From NCBI RefSeq assembly GCF_014138435.1, contig NZ_JACJIM010000010.1:62001-126000 (forward strand): 64,000 bases of DNA, in the 5' to 3' direction. Below, piece after piece: positions 25,562 through 33,820 of this stretch. A program made the translations under genes and the position numbers. The notes beneath the pieces are model-generated. The model was not told the origin of the DNA. It searched no databases and worked only from the letters and a program-made list of their open reading frames with translations. This DNA comes from Methylobacterium fujisawaense. Its GTDB lineage: Bacteria > Pseudomonadota > Alphaproteobacteria > Rhizobiales > Beijerinckiaceae. Every line of letters begins with the position of its first letter. Positions within the stretch are counted from its first letter, which is position 1.

Positions 25562-26257
25562 ATGCAAGTCCTGATCGTCGAGGACGAGGAGGCGCTGACC
25601 ACGCTGCTGCGCTACAATCTGGAAGCCGAGGGCTTTCTGGTGGATTCCGCGGCTCGCGGCGACGACGCGGAGCTGCTCCTGGCGGAGCGGATCCCCGATC
25701 TCGTCCTGCTCGACTGGATGCTGCCCGGCCTGTCGGGCATCGAGCTGTGCCGGCGGATCCGGGCGCGCCGGGAGACCGAGCGGCTGCCCGTGATCATGCT
25801 CACCGCCCGGGGCGAGGAGGGCGACCGGATCCGCGGTCTCGGGACGGGCGCCGACGACTACATCGTCAAGCCGTTCTCCGTCCCGGAACTGCTCGCCCGG
25901 ATCCGCGCGCTGCTCCGCCGGGCCAAGCCCGCCCACGTCTCGGACCGGCTGGCGGCGGGCGACCTCGAACTCGACCGCACCGGCCATCGCGTCCGCCGCG
26001 GCGGCGAGGAGCTGCATCTCGGCCCCACAGAGTTCCGTCTGCTGGAATTCCTGATGCTGGCGCCGGGCCGGGTCTTCTCCCGCGAGCAGCTCCTCGACGG
26101 GGTCTGGGGACACGACGTCTACATCGACGAGCGCACGGTCGACGTCCATGTCGGGCGGCTGCGCAAGGCACTGAACGGCCCGCGTCAAGCCGACCCGATC
26201 CGTACGGTCCGCGGCTCGGGCTACGCCTTCGACGAGACGTTCTCGCTCGACGCTTGA
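25562..26257 (+). CDS. phoB: PhoB (phosphate regulon response regulator)
   Basis: 231 residues from ATG 25562 (a GTG two codons earlier is an alternative). Receiver domain with acidic pocket VEDEE, phosphoacceptor Asp51 in LVLLDWMLPG, Thr in LTAR and Lys in IVKPFS. The C-terminal OmpR-type winged helix has LGPTEFRLLEFLMLAPGRVFSR and RTVDVHVGRLRKAL, which is PhoB-like. It should bind the box at 20540 when phosphorylated. The partner kinase PhoR is not next to it. A 188-base gap separates it from phoU. Confidence 0.93.
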   Translation: MQVLIVEDEEALTTLLRYNLEAEGFLVDSAARGDDAELLLAERIPDLVLLDWMLPGLSGIELCRRIRARRETERLPVIMLTARGEEGDRIRGLGTGADDYIVKPFSVPELLARIRALLRRAKPAHVSDRLAAGDLELDRTGHRVRRGGEELHLGPTEFRLLEFLMLAPGRVFSREQLLDGVWGHDVYIDERTVDVHVGRLRKALNGPRQADPIRTVRGSGYAFDETFSLDA

Positions 26258-26369
26258 GACGGGCGCGAAGCGTTCCGGGACAAAGCGTTTCGGGCCGGAG
26301 GCCGGTCGGCCGCGCCGCCCGCCCGCGTGCAGCGAAGGGAGCCGGGGACGCCCGAGGCCGGCGGATGCT

Positions 26370-26398
26370 GCGAGGCCCGGCGGGCCCCCGGGCCTCGC
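26370..26398. terminator. Bidirectional terminator hairpin between phoB and dsbD-like gene
   Basis: GCGAGGCCCGG (26370-26380), 7-base loop, CCGGGCCTCGC (26388-26398): a perfect 11-bp stem between two convergent genes. It has no long T tract on either side, so its strength is uncertain, but position and symmetry fit termination of both transcripts. Confidence 0.6.
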
Positions 26399-26404
26399 GC
26401 AGAT

Positions 26405-28576
26405 TCAGCGGGTCAGCGCCGCGCTCCGGCCGGACGCGACCGGCACGGCGTCGAGCGCCGCCAGAACCGTCCCCTCGGTGAGGATCTGCGGAAGCACCTG
26501 AGGCGCTCCGGTTCCGGTATAGAGGAGGTAGAGCGGCACGCCGCTGCGCCCGTGCTTCTCCAGCAGACGGGTGATCTCGGGATTCTGGTTGGTCCAGTCG
26601 CCCTTCATGTAGGTCACGCCGCGCTCGGCCATCGCGGCCCGCACGGCCTTGGTGTTGAGGGAGGTCGCCTCGTTCACCGCGCAGGTGATGCACCACGCGG
26701 CGGTCATGTCCACGAAGACGGGGCGGTGCGCGTCCACCAGGGCGTCGAGACGCGCTTGAGTAAAGGACTCGACCCCGTCGGCGGCGGCCTGCGCCGACGG
26801 CGCGGCGCGGTCCCGCGGAAGGGTCACGGCGAGGGCCGACACGGCGATCAGCGCGAGGGCCGCAGCGACCCGCGCGACCCGGCCGGCCCCGGGCGCGGCG
26901 GCGCGGCCGTGTTCCCAGGCCCAGGCGGCGAAGCCCACCAGGACGAGGCCGATCAGCGCCGCCAGCAGCCCACGCGGATCGACCTGCTGGGCCAGAACCC
27001 AGATCAGCCAGGCCACGGTGGCGTAGACCGGGAAGGCCAGGACCTGTTTGAGGGTCTCCATCCAGGCGCCCGGCCGCGGCAGCGCCCGCAGGGCCGGCGG
27101 CCAGAGGGTCAGCACCAGGAAGGGCAGGGCGAGGCCGAGGCCGAGGCTCGCGAAGACGGCGAGCGCGACACCGGCACTCTGCGTCAGCGCGAAGCCCACC
27201 GCCGAGCCCATGAACGGCGCCGTGCAGGGGGTCGCCACCAGGGTCGCCAGCACGCCCGTGAAGAACGAGCCGCTCAGGCCGGCACGCCGGGTCAGGCCGT
27301 CTCCGAGGCCGGCGAGCCGGCCGCCGACATGGACCACCCCGGACAGGCTCAGGCCCATCGCGAACAGCAGATAGGCGAGGGCTGCGACCATGGCGGGCGA
27401 TTGCAGCTGGAAGCCCCAGCCGATCGCGGCCCCGCCACCCTTCAGGGCGATCAGCAGGGATGCGAGGCCGAGGAAGCTCGCCAGCACGCCGGCCGTGTAG
27501 GCGAGGCCGTGCAGCCGCAGCCGCGCCGGGCCCTCGCCGGCATGCCGCACGAGGCTCAGCACCTTGATGGACAGCACCGGGAAGACGCAGGGCATCAGGT
27601 TGAGGATCAGGCCGCCCAGAAAGGCGAAGGCCGCGGCGGTCGCGAGGGTCAGCGCGTCGAACTCGGCGGCGGCCGGCGGGGCTCCGGCCGGATTCGGCGC
27701 GCTCGACGCGGCCGCGACGGCAGGAAGCACCGGCTCGTCACCATACGCGAAGGCGAGGCGGCGGGTGCCGTCCGTGCCGATCTCGTCGATCGTCAGGACG
27801 CCGGGCAGGGCCGCGGGCACAGGATCGGTCGGGCTGCTGCGCGCGATGGTCAGATGCAGACCGGTCTCGTCGACGGTCATCACCTGCGCGGCGGCGTTGT
27901 CGATCGCCGTCTCGGCATAGGGGAAGTAGGCGGCGTTCCGGATGGATTCCGGTTTCAGGCCGGTCGCGGCGAAATCGAGCTGGAGCGTGTCGCCCTGGCT
28001 CGACAGGCGCAGGGGCCAGAGCGCCGGCGCGGGCAGGGCAGCCCGGGCGCGCGCGAACAGCGCGGCGTTGGCCGGGTCCGGCTCGGCCTTGCCCACCGGC
28101 AGGGTGAGCGCGAGATCGGCCGAACCGGGGACGCACTCGGTCTCGCAGACGAGATAGGTCAGCTTCGCCTGGATCTGAACGGGATTGGCCGGGTCGAGGC
28201 TCGGCGGCGGCGTCACGGGCACGAGGAGCGTGACCTCACCCTCGTAGCCGTAATTCATGAGGGTCGCGATCGGGATGCGCTCCGGCGCCGGCCACCGGAT
28301 CGCGCTGGCGTTGAAGCCGGCCGGCAGGGTCCAGGTCACCTCCGGAGGCAGTCCGGAATCGCCCGGGTTGCGCCAGTAGACGTGCCAGCCGGGCTTGATC
28401 TGCATCCGCACCGCCAGCGTGAACGGCTGCGCGCCGGCGACCGCGGCGGGCTCGGCCACGAGGCTCGCCCGCACGAGGTCGGCCGGCGTGCGGAAGCCCT
28501 GCGGGACCCCTTGGGCTGCGGCGGCCGAGAGGCTCGCGGCGAAGGCCAGGATCAGAATGGCGAGGCGGCGGATCAT
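26405..28576 (-). CDS. DsbD/ScsB-type protein-disulfide reductase
   Basis: 723 residues from ATG 28576 (AAGGGAC upstream). Signal peptide about 1-21; a periplasmic N-terminal DsbD-alpha-like domain (IKPGWHVYWRNPGDSG, CETECVPGSADL near 150) with a Cys pair; a membrane core of about eight spans including LNLMPCVFPVLSIKVL and ATPCTAPFMGSAVGFAL, the two redox cysteine helices; and a C-terminal thioredoxin-like domain with CxxC at 629-632 (WCITC). It should carry electrons from cytoplasmic thioredoxin to periplasmic partners. The long N-terminal part is more like ScsB than E. coli DsbD. No Scs partner is adjacent. Confidence 0.85.
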   Translation of the reverse strand: MIRRLAILILAFAASLSAAAAQGVPQGFRTPADLVRASLVAEPAAVAGAQPFTLAVRMQIKPGWHVYWRNPGDSGLPPEVTWTLPAGFNASAIRWPAPERIPIATLMNYGYEGEVTLLVPVTPPPSLDPANPVQIQAKLTYLVCETECVPGSADLALTLPVGKAEPDPANAALFARARAALPAPALWPLRLSSQGDTLQLDFAATGLKPESIRNAAYFPYAETAIDNAAAQVMTVDETGLHLTIARSSPTDPVPAALPGVLTIDEIGTDGTRRLAFAYGDEPVLPAVAAASSAPNPAGAPPAAAEFDALTLATAAAFAFLGGLILNLMPCVFPVLSIKVLSLVRHAGEGPARLRLHGLAYTAGVLASFLGLASLLIALKGGGAAIGWGFQLQSPAMVAALAYLLFAMGLSLSGVVHVGGRLAGLGDGLTRRAGLSGSFFTGVLATLVATPCTAPFMGSAVGFALTQSAGVALAVFASLGLGLALPFLVLTLWPPALRALPRPGAWMETLKQVLAFPVYATVAWLIWVLAQQVDPRGLLAALIGLVLVGFAAWAWEHGRAAAPGAGRVARVAAALALIAVSALAVTLPRDRAAPSAQAAADGVESFTQARLDALVDAHRPVFVDMTAAWCITCAVNEATSLNTKAVRAAMAERGVTYMKGDWTNQNPEITRLLEKHGRSGVPLYLLYTGTGAPQVLPQILTEGTVLAALDAVPVASGRSAALTR

Positions 28577-28695
28577 GCTGTCCCTTCGCGCGCAGGGCGG
28601 GCGCGGTTTCACGCGCGGTGTATCCGGGCCAGCGCGGGCGTTTCGATGGCGGTGGGTCTTAACACGGGCCGCGCCCGGGATCCCACGCCGATCGC

Positions 28696-30534
28696 TCAGT
28701 CCGCGAGCGGCACGGTCGCACGCTCCAGCCAGTCGCGCGTCCCGGCATCGACCCGGGGCGCCAGGGTCTCGCGCACCCGGGCATGATAGGCATCGATCCA
28801 GGCGCGCTCCTCCGGTTCGAGGAGGTCCGGCTGGATCAGCCGCCGATCATAGGGGGCGAGCGTCAGGGTCTCGAAGCCCAACATCGGGCGCTCGCCGCCC
28901 GCGATCGTGCGGGGCTCGACCAGCACGAGGTTCTCGATCCGGATGCCGTAGGCGCCGCGGGCGTAATAGCCAGGCTCGTTCGACAGGATCATGCCGGGCT
29001 CCAGCGCCACCGTGCCGGTCTTGGCGATCCGCTGCGGTCCCTCGTGCACCGACAGGAAGGCGCCGACGCCGTGGCCGGTGCCGTGATCGAAGTCGAGCCC
29101 CGCCTGCCAGAGCGGCGCCCGGGCGAAGGCGTCGATCTGGGCGCCGGTCGTGCCGACAGGAAACACCGCCCGGGCAATCGCGACGTGGCCCTTCAGCACC
29201 CGGGTGTAACGGTCGCGCATCTCGGCGCTCGGCGTGCCCACCGCGACCGTGCGGGTGATGTCGGTGGTGCCGTCCGGATACTGCGCACCGGAATCGATCA
29301 GGAACAACTCGCCGGTCCGGACCGTCCGGTCGGTGGCGCGGCTCACCCGGTAATGGACGATCGCGCCGTTCGGCCCGGATCCCGAGATCGTCGGGAACGA
29401 GACCTCGCGCAGATCGCCGCCCGCCGCGCGGAAATCCTCAAGGGCCTCGACGGCGGCGATCTCGGTGAGGCCCCCGGCCGCGGCCGCACCGTCGAGCCAG
29501 GCAAGAAACCGCACGACACTCGCCCCGTCGCGGACATGGGCGGCGCGCGCACCGGCGATCTCGGCGGCGTTCTTGACCGCCTTCATGCCGGTGATCGGAT
29601 CCTTGCCGACATCGGCGGTGCCGCCGGCAGCCTCGATCTTTTCCTTCAGGGCGACGGCGCCGGTCGCCGCGTCGAGGCGGACACGCACGCCGGCGAGGGA
29701 TCCCAGCCCGTCGTCCAGTTCCGCCCGGGGCAGGATCTCGGCGATCGGGGCCAGCACCGCGCGCAGCGCCGGATCGACCTCGGGCGAGACCAGGAACAGC
29801 CGCGCCAACCCCTCGCGCGGCAGGATGGCATAGCCGAGGGCCAGGGGCGTGTGACCGACATCGGAGCCGCGCAGGTTGAAGGCCCAGGCGAGATTGTGCG
29901 GATCCGAGATGACCAGGGCATCGCAGCCGCCCTCGGCGAGGGCCGCCCGGATCCGGGCGATTTTGTCGGTGCAGGCCTCGCCGCACAGGGCATCCGGATG
30001 GAGCACAACCGGTCCGGCGGGGGCCCTCGGGCGGCCCGCCCAGACGGCGTCGACGAGGTTCGGCACGGCCCGCACGGTGCCGCCGGCCCGGGTGGCGGCC
30101 CGCTCCAGGCGTGCGAGACCGTCGGGTGTATGCAGCCAGGGATCGTAGCCCAGAACCTGATCCCTCTTGAGGTTGACGCCGATCCAGGCTTCCGGCGTCG
30201 ACTCGGCCAGCGGCACCACCGTGAGGATGCCGGTATCGACCTGTTCGGGCGCCTGCAGGGTGTAGCGGCCGTCGACGACCAGCGCCGCGGATTCCATCAG
30301 GATCACGGCCGTCCCCGCAGAGCCGGTGAAGCCGGTGAGCCAAGCCAGCCGTTCGGCGTCGGCCGGAACGTATTCGGACTGGTGCTCGTCCGCCCGGGGC
30401 ACGACGAAACCGTCGATCCCGTGCTCGCGGAGAGCGGCCCGCAAGGCCTCGATCCGCTCGGCGCCCTTCCGGTGGCTCGGGTCGTCGAAACTCTGGAAGC
30501 GCTGACGCGGCTGGGGCGGACGGGGCTCAGTCAT
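28696..30534 (-). CDS. pepP: Xaa-Pro aminopeptidase (M24B, aminopeptidase P family)
   Basis: 612 residues from ATG 30534, the long three-domain form. Two N-terminal creatinase-like domains (HGIDGFVVPRADEHQSEYVP; GCDALVISDPHNLAWAFNLRG) precede the pita-bread M24 domain from about 310. Metal ligands can be read in LIDSGAQYPDGTTDITRTV (Asp pair), FDHGTGHGVGAFLSVHEGP (His) and LSNEPGYY (Glu). It removes N-terminal residues preceding proline. The gene symbol is by family only. It lies 119 bases upstream of dsbD-like gene's start on the same strand, and may be a separate unit. Confidence 0.9.
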   Translation of the reverse strand: MTEPRPPQPRQRFQSFDDPSHRKGAERIEALRAALREHGIDGFVVPRADEHQSEYVPADAERLAWLTGFTGSAGTAVILMESAALVVDGRYTLQAPEQVDTGILTVVPLAESTPEAWIGVNLKRDQVLGYDPWLHTPDGLARLERAATRAGGTVRAVPNLVDAVWAGRPRAPAGPVVLHPDALCGEACTDKIARIRAALAEGGCDALVISDPHNLAWAFNLRGSDVGHTPLALGYAILPREGLARLFLVSPEVDPALRAVLAPIAEILPRAELDDGLGSLAGVRVRLDAATGAVALKEKIEAAGGTADVGKDPITGMKAVKNAAEIAGARAAHVRDGASVVRFLAWLDGAAAAGGLTEIAAVEALEDFRAAGGDLREVSFPTISGSGPNGAIVHYRVSRATDRTVRTGELFLIDSGAQYPDGTTDITRTVAVGTPSAEMRDRYTRVLKGHVAIARAVFPVGTTGAQIDAFARAPLWQAGLDFDHGTGHGVGAFLSVHEGPQRIAKTGTVALEPGMILSNEPGYYARGAYGIRIENLVLVEPRTIAGGERPMLGFETLTLAPYDRRLIQPDLLEPEERAWIDAYHARVRETLAPRVDAGTRDWLERATVPLAD

Positions 30535-30661
30535 GAGGCGAGCCTAGCGCCCGCCGCTCCCACGCCGCAACACCCCGTCCTCAGAGGAGGCGCCCGGGTG
30601 CGGTGCCTAAAAGATCGCTAACAATCTTATCACGCCGCCGGATTTGGCCTATTCCTCAGAC

Positions 30662-30925
30662 ATGCCACGCCGCGTCTACTACCGGATCAGCGACAGACCC
30701 GATGGCCGCTTCGACGCCATCGTGACGATCGAACCCGACACGGTGGTTCGCCGGGACGGATTCGATTCGCTCGCCGAACTCGAGGAATGGGTGGACGGTC
30801 TGCGCGTTCTGATGGCGGCGCTCGGCGCTCCCGTGTCGCGGGCAGACGGGGCGGAAACAGCAACAGAAACCGCCCCCACCTCGGATGGTTCGACGCCGTC
30901 GGGCCGCCTCCGCACCGCGCGCTGA
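30662..30925 (+). CDS. Small hypothetical protein
   Basis: 87 residues from ATG 30662 (a TTG at 30644 is in frame). The first ~60 residues look folded (RVYYRISDRPDGRFDAIVTI, then LAELEEWVDGLRVLMAALG), with a beta then helix pattern; the tail is Ala/Thr/Ser-rich and likely disordered. No family recognised. It is divergent from pepP and its stop abuts the stop of the convergent Rmf-like gene. Confidence 0.65.
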   Translation: MPRRVYYRISDRPDGRFDAIVTIEPDTVVRRDGFDSLAELEEWVDGLRVLMAALGAPVSRADGAETATETAPTSDGSTPSGRLRTAR

Positions 30926-31114
30926 TCAGCGCTTCGTGACCGGCAGGTCCGGCATGCGCTCGATGGGCGCGCCGTCATAGCCTTCGAACCACGCAACGCG
31001 TGCGGGCGAATTCGCCGGATAGGGGCACGCGTCCTTGGGACGGCCCTGGGCCCGGGCGCGGGCGCCCTCGGCGATGGGGTCCGCAGGCGGATCATGGAGC
31101 GACGTCTGGCTCAT
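30926..31114 (-). CDS. Rmf-like small protein (ribosome modulation factor family)
   Basis: 62 residues from ATG 31114. The core EGARARAQGRPKDACPYP...SPARVAWFEGYDGA has the layout of the Rmf family: a helix with G..A...G, a CPY motif, then a short helix ending W..GY. In gammaproteobacteria Rmf dimerises 70S ribosomes in stationary phase; whether this alphaproteobacterial relative does so is unknown. A TTG two codons upstream is possible but ATG is preferred. It lies 40 bases downstream of prmA on the same strand, a ribosome-related neighbour. Confidence 0.7.
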   Translation of the reverse strand: MSQTSLHDPPADPIAEGARARAQGRPKDACPYPANSPARVAWFEGYDGAPIERMPDLPVTKR

Positions 31115-31154
31115 GGCCAATCAACGCGCCGGCGCGCCGCCGGTTCGGGGCGCC

Positions 31155-32075
31155 TCAGGGCCGTGGGCGGCGGGCGGCGCCGCCGCGCATCAGGACCAGG
31201 GCGACCCAGCCCTCGATCATGCCGCGGCGGACGAGGGAGAAGCCCTGGAGGCGGTAGGCCGAGAGGACGCCGGGCACGTCGCGCGCGATCAGGCCGGACA
31301 GGACCAGAACGCCCCCGGAGGCGACCACGCGCGTCAGCGTCGGCGCGAGGAGCCGCAGGGGCCGGGCCAGGATGTTGGCAAAGACGAGATCGAAATGGCG
31401 CGGTCGGTCGGCGAGGCGGTGGCGCACCCCCGGCCCCTCGTAGAGCTTGAGATAGGGCCCGAGCCCGTTGGCCCGGGCGTTCTCGCGGGCCGTGCGCACG
31501 GCCTCCGCGTCGAGGTCGCCGGCCACGACGGGTTGCCGCAGGGCCTTGGCGGCCGCGAAGGCGAGGATCCCGGTTCCCGTACCGACATCGAGGACATGGG
31601 CCGGGCGCCGGCGCTTCAGCTCCGAGACCAGCGCGCGCAGACAGCCCAGGGTGGTCCCATGGTGGCCGGTACCGAAGGCGAGGGCCGCCTCGATCTCGAT
31701 GGGCAGATCGTTGCCCCGCACGGCGTCGCGGTCATGCGAGCCGTGGACGAGGAAGCGTCCCGCCCGAACCGGCTTCAGCCCCTCGAGCGACGCGCGCACC
31801 CAATCCTGCTGCGCGATGGTGCGAAACTCGGCCGCATCCGCCGCATCGCCGATGACGGGCCGGATCAGGTCCCGGACGTAATCCTCGTCGGGCGCGTCGG
31901 CGAAATAGGCTTCGAGGCGCCACGTGCGGCCGTCCTCGTCCTCGAAGGCGGCGACGGCCGTGTCCATGGGATCGAACATCTCACCCAGGAGGTCGGTCAT
32001 CGCCCGGGCCGACCGTTCATCGGTCAGCAGGCGCAGGACGTGAGACGGGCGGTGGGGCGGCAGGCCTTCGAGCAT
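31155..32075 (-). CDS. prmA: PrmA (ribosomal protein L11 methyltransferase)
   Basis: 306 residues from ATG 32075. Trimethylates ribosomal protein L11 using S-adenosylmethionine. The N-terminal substrate domain (about 1-110) precedes the methyltransferase core with IEIEAALAFGTGHHGTTLGCL, the SAM motif VLDVGTGTGILAFAAAK, VAGDLDAEAV and the post-motif FANILARPL (NILA in place of NPP-type sequence, as in PrmA). The preceding ~300 bases (32076-32373) are GC-rich and hold no gene that I can support. Confidence 0.94.
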   Translation of the reverse strand: MLEGLPPHRPSHVLRLLTDERSARAMTDLLGEMFDPMDTAVAAFEDEDGRTWRLEAYFADAPDEDYVRDLIRPVIGDAADAAEFRTIAQQDWVRASLEGLKPVRAGRFLVHGSHDRDAVRGNDLPIEIEAALAFGTGHHGTTLGCLRALVSELKRRRPAHVLDVGTGTGILAFAAAKALRQPVVAGDLDAEAVRTARENARANGLGPYLKLYEGPGVRHRLADRPRHFDLVFANILARPLRLLAPTLTRVVASGGVLVLSGLIARDVPGVLSAYRLQGFSLVRRGMIEGWVALVLMRGGAARRPRP

Positions 32076-32373
32076 GATGCCGGGCTGTAACGCCGGGGCG
32101 CGCCGCAGCCCAGGGGCTAACGCGAAAAAATACGGTCCCCGCCGGCGCAGGGAGGCCCGGGAGACGCGGCCGACGCGCGGCCGACGCGCGGTCCCGCCCT
32201 TTGTTGCCGGACAGACACAAGGGTGAATACTTGTGATCTCAGCGATCTAAATCAGTGTCCAGGGGCATCGCGCGTGCTTAAACAATCTCGGCTTCCCCAA
32301 GGCCAGACCCTCGACTCAGGCGCGCCGCACTTCGTGGAGCGGCGCGCCGGTTTTGACAGACGATCGTGCTGCC

Positions 32374-32517
32374 ATGACATCGCCTCTCCTTATCAGCGTC
32401 GCCTTCGCGGTTGTGACCACGGCCGCGGCCACGCTGTGGGCGCTGCTGGTTGCGGACGGCATGAGCGGCGCGCCGGAGAGTCAGCCGGTGGAAGGCCGCG
32501 ACATCCGGACCTGGTGA
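32374..32517 (+). CDS. Small single-span membrane protein
   Basis: 47 residues from ATG 32374. Residues ~4-28 are one hydrophobic span (LLISVAFAVVTTAAATLWALLV), followed by a short hydrophilic tail ending RDIRTW. It has no clear Shine-Dalgarno, which lowers certainty, but a hairpin plus T5 run lies 92 bases after the stop. No family recognised. Located in the otherwise gene-poor 32.1-33.0 kb interval between prmA and modA. Confidence 0.45.
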   Translation: MTSPLLISVAFAVVTTAAATLWALLVADGMSGAPESQPVEGRDIRTW

Positions 32518-32601
32518 GCCCCGCCTTTCGATTCGTGCGCGCGACTGCCCAGGAATGCGGCACGATGGTCGCGCGTTAATCACATGATCCACCGGGGCCG
32601 T

Positions 32602-32630
32602 GGAACCAGCCGCTTCGGGCGGCGTTTTTG
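32602..32630 (+). promoter_or_regulatory. Hairpin with T run that also matches an EcfG promoter
   Basis: GCCGC (32609-32613), loop TTCGG, GCGGC (32619-32623), then GTTTTTG looks like a short terminator for the small gene upstream. The same bases contain GGAAC (32602), a 16-base spacer and CGTT (32623-32626), which is the consensus of promoters read by the alphaproteobacterial general stress sigma factor EcfG. A start about 7 bases later would be ~40 bases before the GTG at 32674. Both readings cannot be fully true; either is possible. Confidence 0.45.
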
Positions 32631-32673
32631 CCGGCTTTTTACGTGAATCACGATTGAGCAGGGTGCGTACAGC

Positions 32674-32871
32674 GTGACCAAGTCCCGGCGTTCCGGCCCC
32701 CGTGGGCCCGTGGTCGTCACCGGCACGGCCGTGCAGTCCCGACCGCGTGAGCGGATCTTCGGGGGCCCCGCACCGGACGGGCCCCTCCCGGGCCACCTCT
32801 TGGTTCTGCTGAGCCGCCTGCACCGCGCCGAGGCCGAGCCCAAGGATCGCCGCGACGCCAATCTGGGGTGA
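32674..32871 (+). CDS. Small hypothetical protein
   Basis: 65 residues from GTG 32674. Basic, Pro/Gly/Arg-rich N-terminal half (KSRRSGPRGPVVVTGTAVQ), then PLPGHLLVLLSRLHRAEAEPKDRR. No family recognised; no membrane span. Coding support is modest: a possible stress promoter lies upstream and G+C periodicity is consistent. modA follows 118 bases later on the same strand but is probably separately transcribed. Confidence 0.4.
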   Translation: MTKSRRSGPRGPVVVTGTAVQSRPRERIFGGPAPDGPLPGHLLVLLSRLHRAEAEPKDRRDANLG

Positions 32872-32948
32872 TCCGACGAGGGCGTCCTTCCCGGCGCGAC
32901 CGCCGGCCTTGGCCGGCGGCCGCGGCGTCCCTATGATCCCCGTCGTTC

Positions 32949-32966
32949 CCCGCTGGATATAGCGGG
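32949..32966. promoter_or_regulatory. Palindrome upstream of modA, possible ModE-type operator
   Basis: CCCGCT, GGATAT, AGCGGG forms a 6-bp inverted repeat centred 32 bases before the modA ATG. The right half ATATAGCG resembles the half-site of molybdate-responsive ModE/Mop operators (CGNTATAT). Only one half fits, so this is a weak candidate. Confidence 0.3.
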
Positions 32967-32989
32967 TCGCGACCGGGGAGACCCCATCC

Positions 32990-33805
32990 ATGCGCCTGAC
33001 CCGACGGATCCTGGCCACGCTGGCCCTCGCAACGCTGGCGCTCACCCCCGGGGATCGGGCGGCGCGGGCGGAGGAGCCCGTCGTGGTGTTCGCGGCCGCC
33101 AGCCTCAAGAACGCCCTCGACGACGCTTCGGCCGCCTGGACCAGGGCGTCGGGCAAGACCGCGCGGGTCTCCTATGCGGGCTCGAACGCCCTCGCCAAGC
33201 AGATCGAGGCGGGGGCGCCGGCGGACCTGTTCATCTCGGCCGACCTCGCCTGGATGGACTACGTTGACCGGGCCGGGCTCCTGAAGACCGGCTCGCGGAT
33301 CGATTTCCTGCGCAATGCCCTGGTGCTGATCGCGCCGGGTCCGAAGAACGGCGCCGCGGACCCGCAGATCGCCCTGGCGCCGGACCTCGGCACCACGCTG
33401 ACGCGGATTCTCGGCGGCGGCCGGCTGGCCATGGCGACGATCGACGCCGTCCCGGCCGGCAAGTACGGCAAGGCGGCCCTGGAGAAGCTCGGCGCCTGGG
33501 ACGCCGTGAAGGGGCAGGTGGCGCAGGCGGAGAACGTGCGCGCCGCCCTGCTGCTCGTCGCGCGGGGCGAGGCGCCCCTCGGCATCGTCTATGCCACCGA
33601 CGCCGCCGCGGACCCGAGCGTCCACGTGCTGGCGACCTTCCCGGCCGACAGCCACCCGCCGATCATCTATCCGGCGGCCGTGACCAAGGTTTCGCGCAAC
33701 CCGGATGCCGGAGCCCTGCTCGGCTACCTGCGCGGCCCGGAGGCCCGGGGCTTCTTCGAGCGCCAGGGCTTCACGGTGGTTGCGCAGCCCGGCGCCAGCC
33801 AGTAG
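32990..33805 (+). CDS. modA: ModA (periplasmic molybdate-binding protein)
   Basis: 271 residues from ATG 32990. Signal peptide about 1-27 (ending ARA before EEPVVVFAAASL). The mature start VFAAASLKNALDD and SYAGSNALAKQIEAGAPADLFISAD are the classic ModA oxyanion-binding segments; IVYATDAAADP near residue 198 is the third. It binds molybdate or tungstate for the ModBC importer. modB starts 15 bases after its stop. Confidence 0.94.
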   Translation: MRLTRRILATLALATLALTPGDRAARAEEPVVVFAAASLKNALDDASAAWTRASGKTARVSYAGSNALAKQIEAGAPADLFISADLAWMDYVDRAGLLKTGSRIDFLRNALVLIAPGPKNGAADPQIALAPDLGTTLTRILGGGRLAMATIDAVPAGKYGKAALEKLGAWDAVKGQVAQAENVRAALLLVARGEAPLGIVYATDAAADPSVHVLATFPADSHPPIIYPAAVTKVSRNPDAGALLGYLRGPEARGFFERQGFTVVAQPGASQ

Positions 33806-33820
33806 CGGCGCGCCGGCCCC

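Noticed and set aside
26327..28786. Long plus-strand frame opposite the dsbD-like gene
   Set aside because: Antisense to a gene with clear redox motifs; composition is Arg/Gly-rich shadow sequence.
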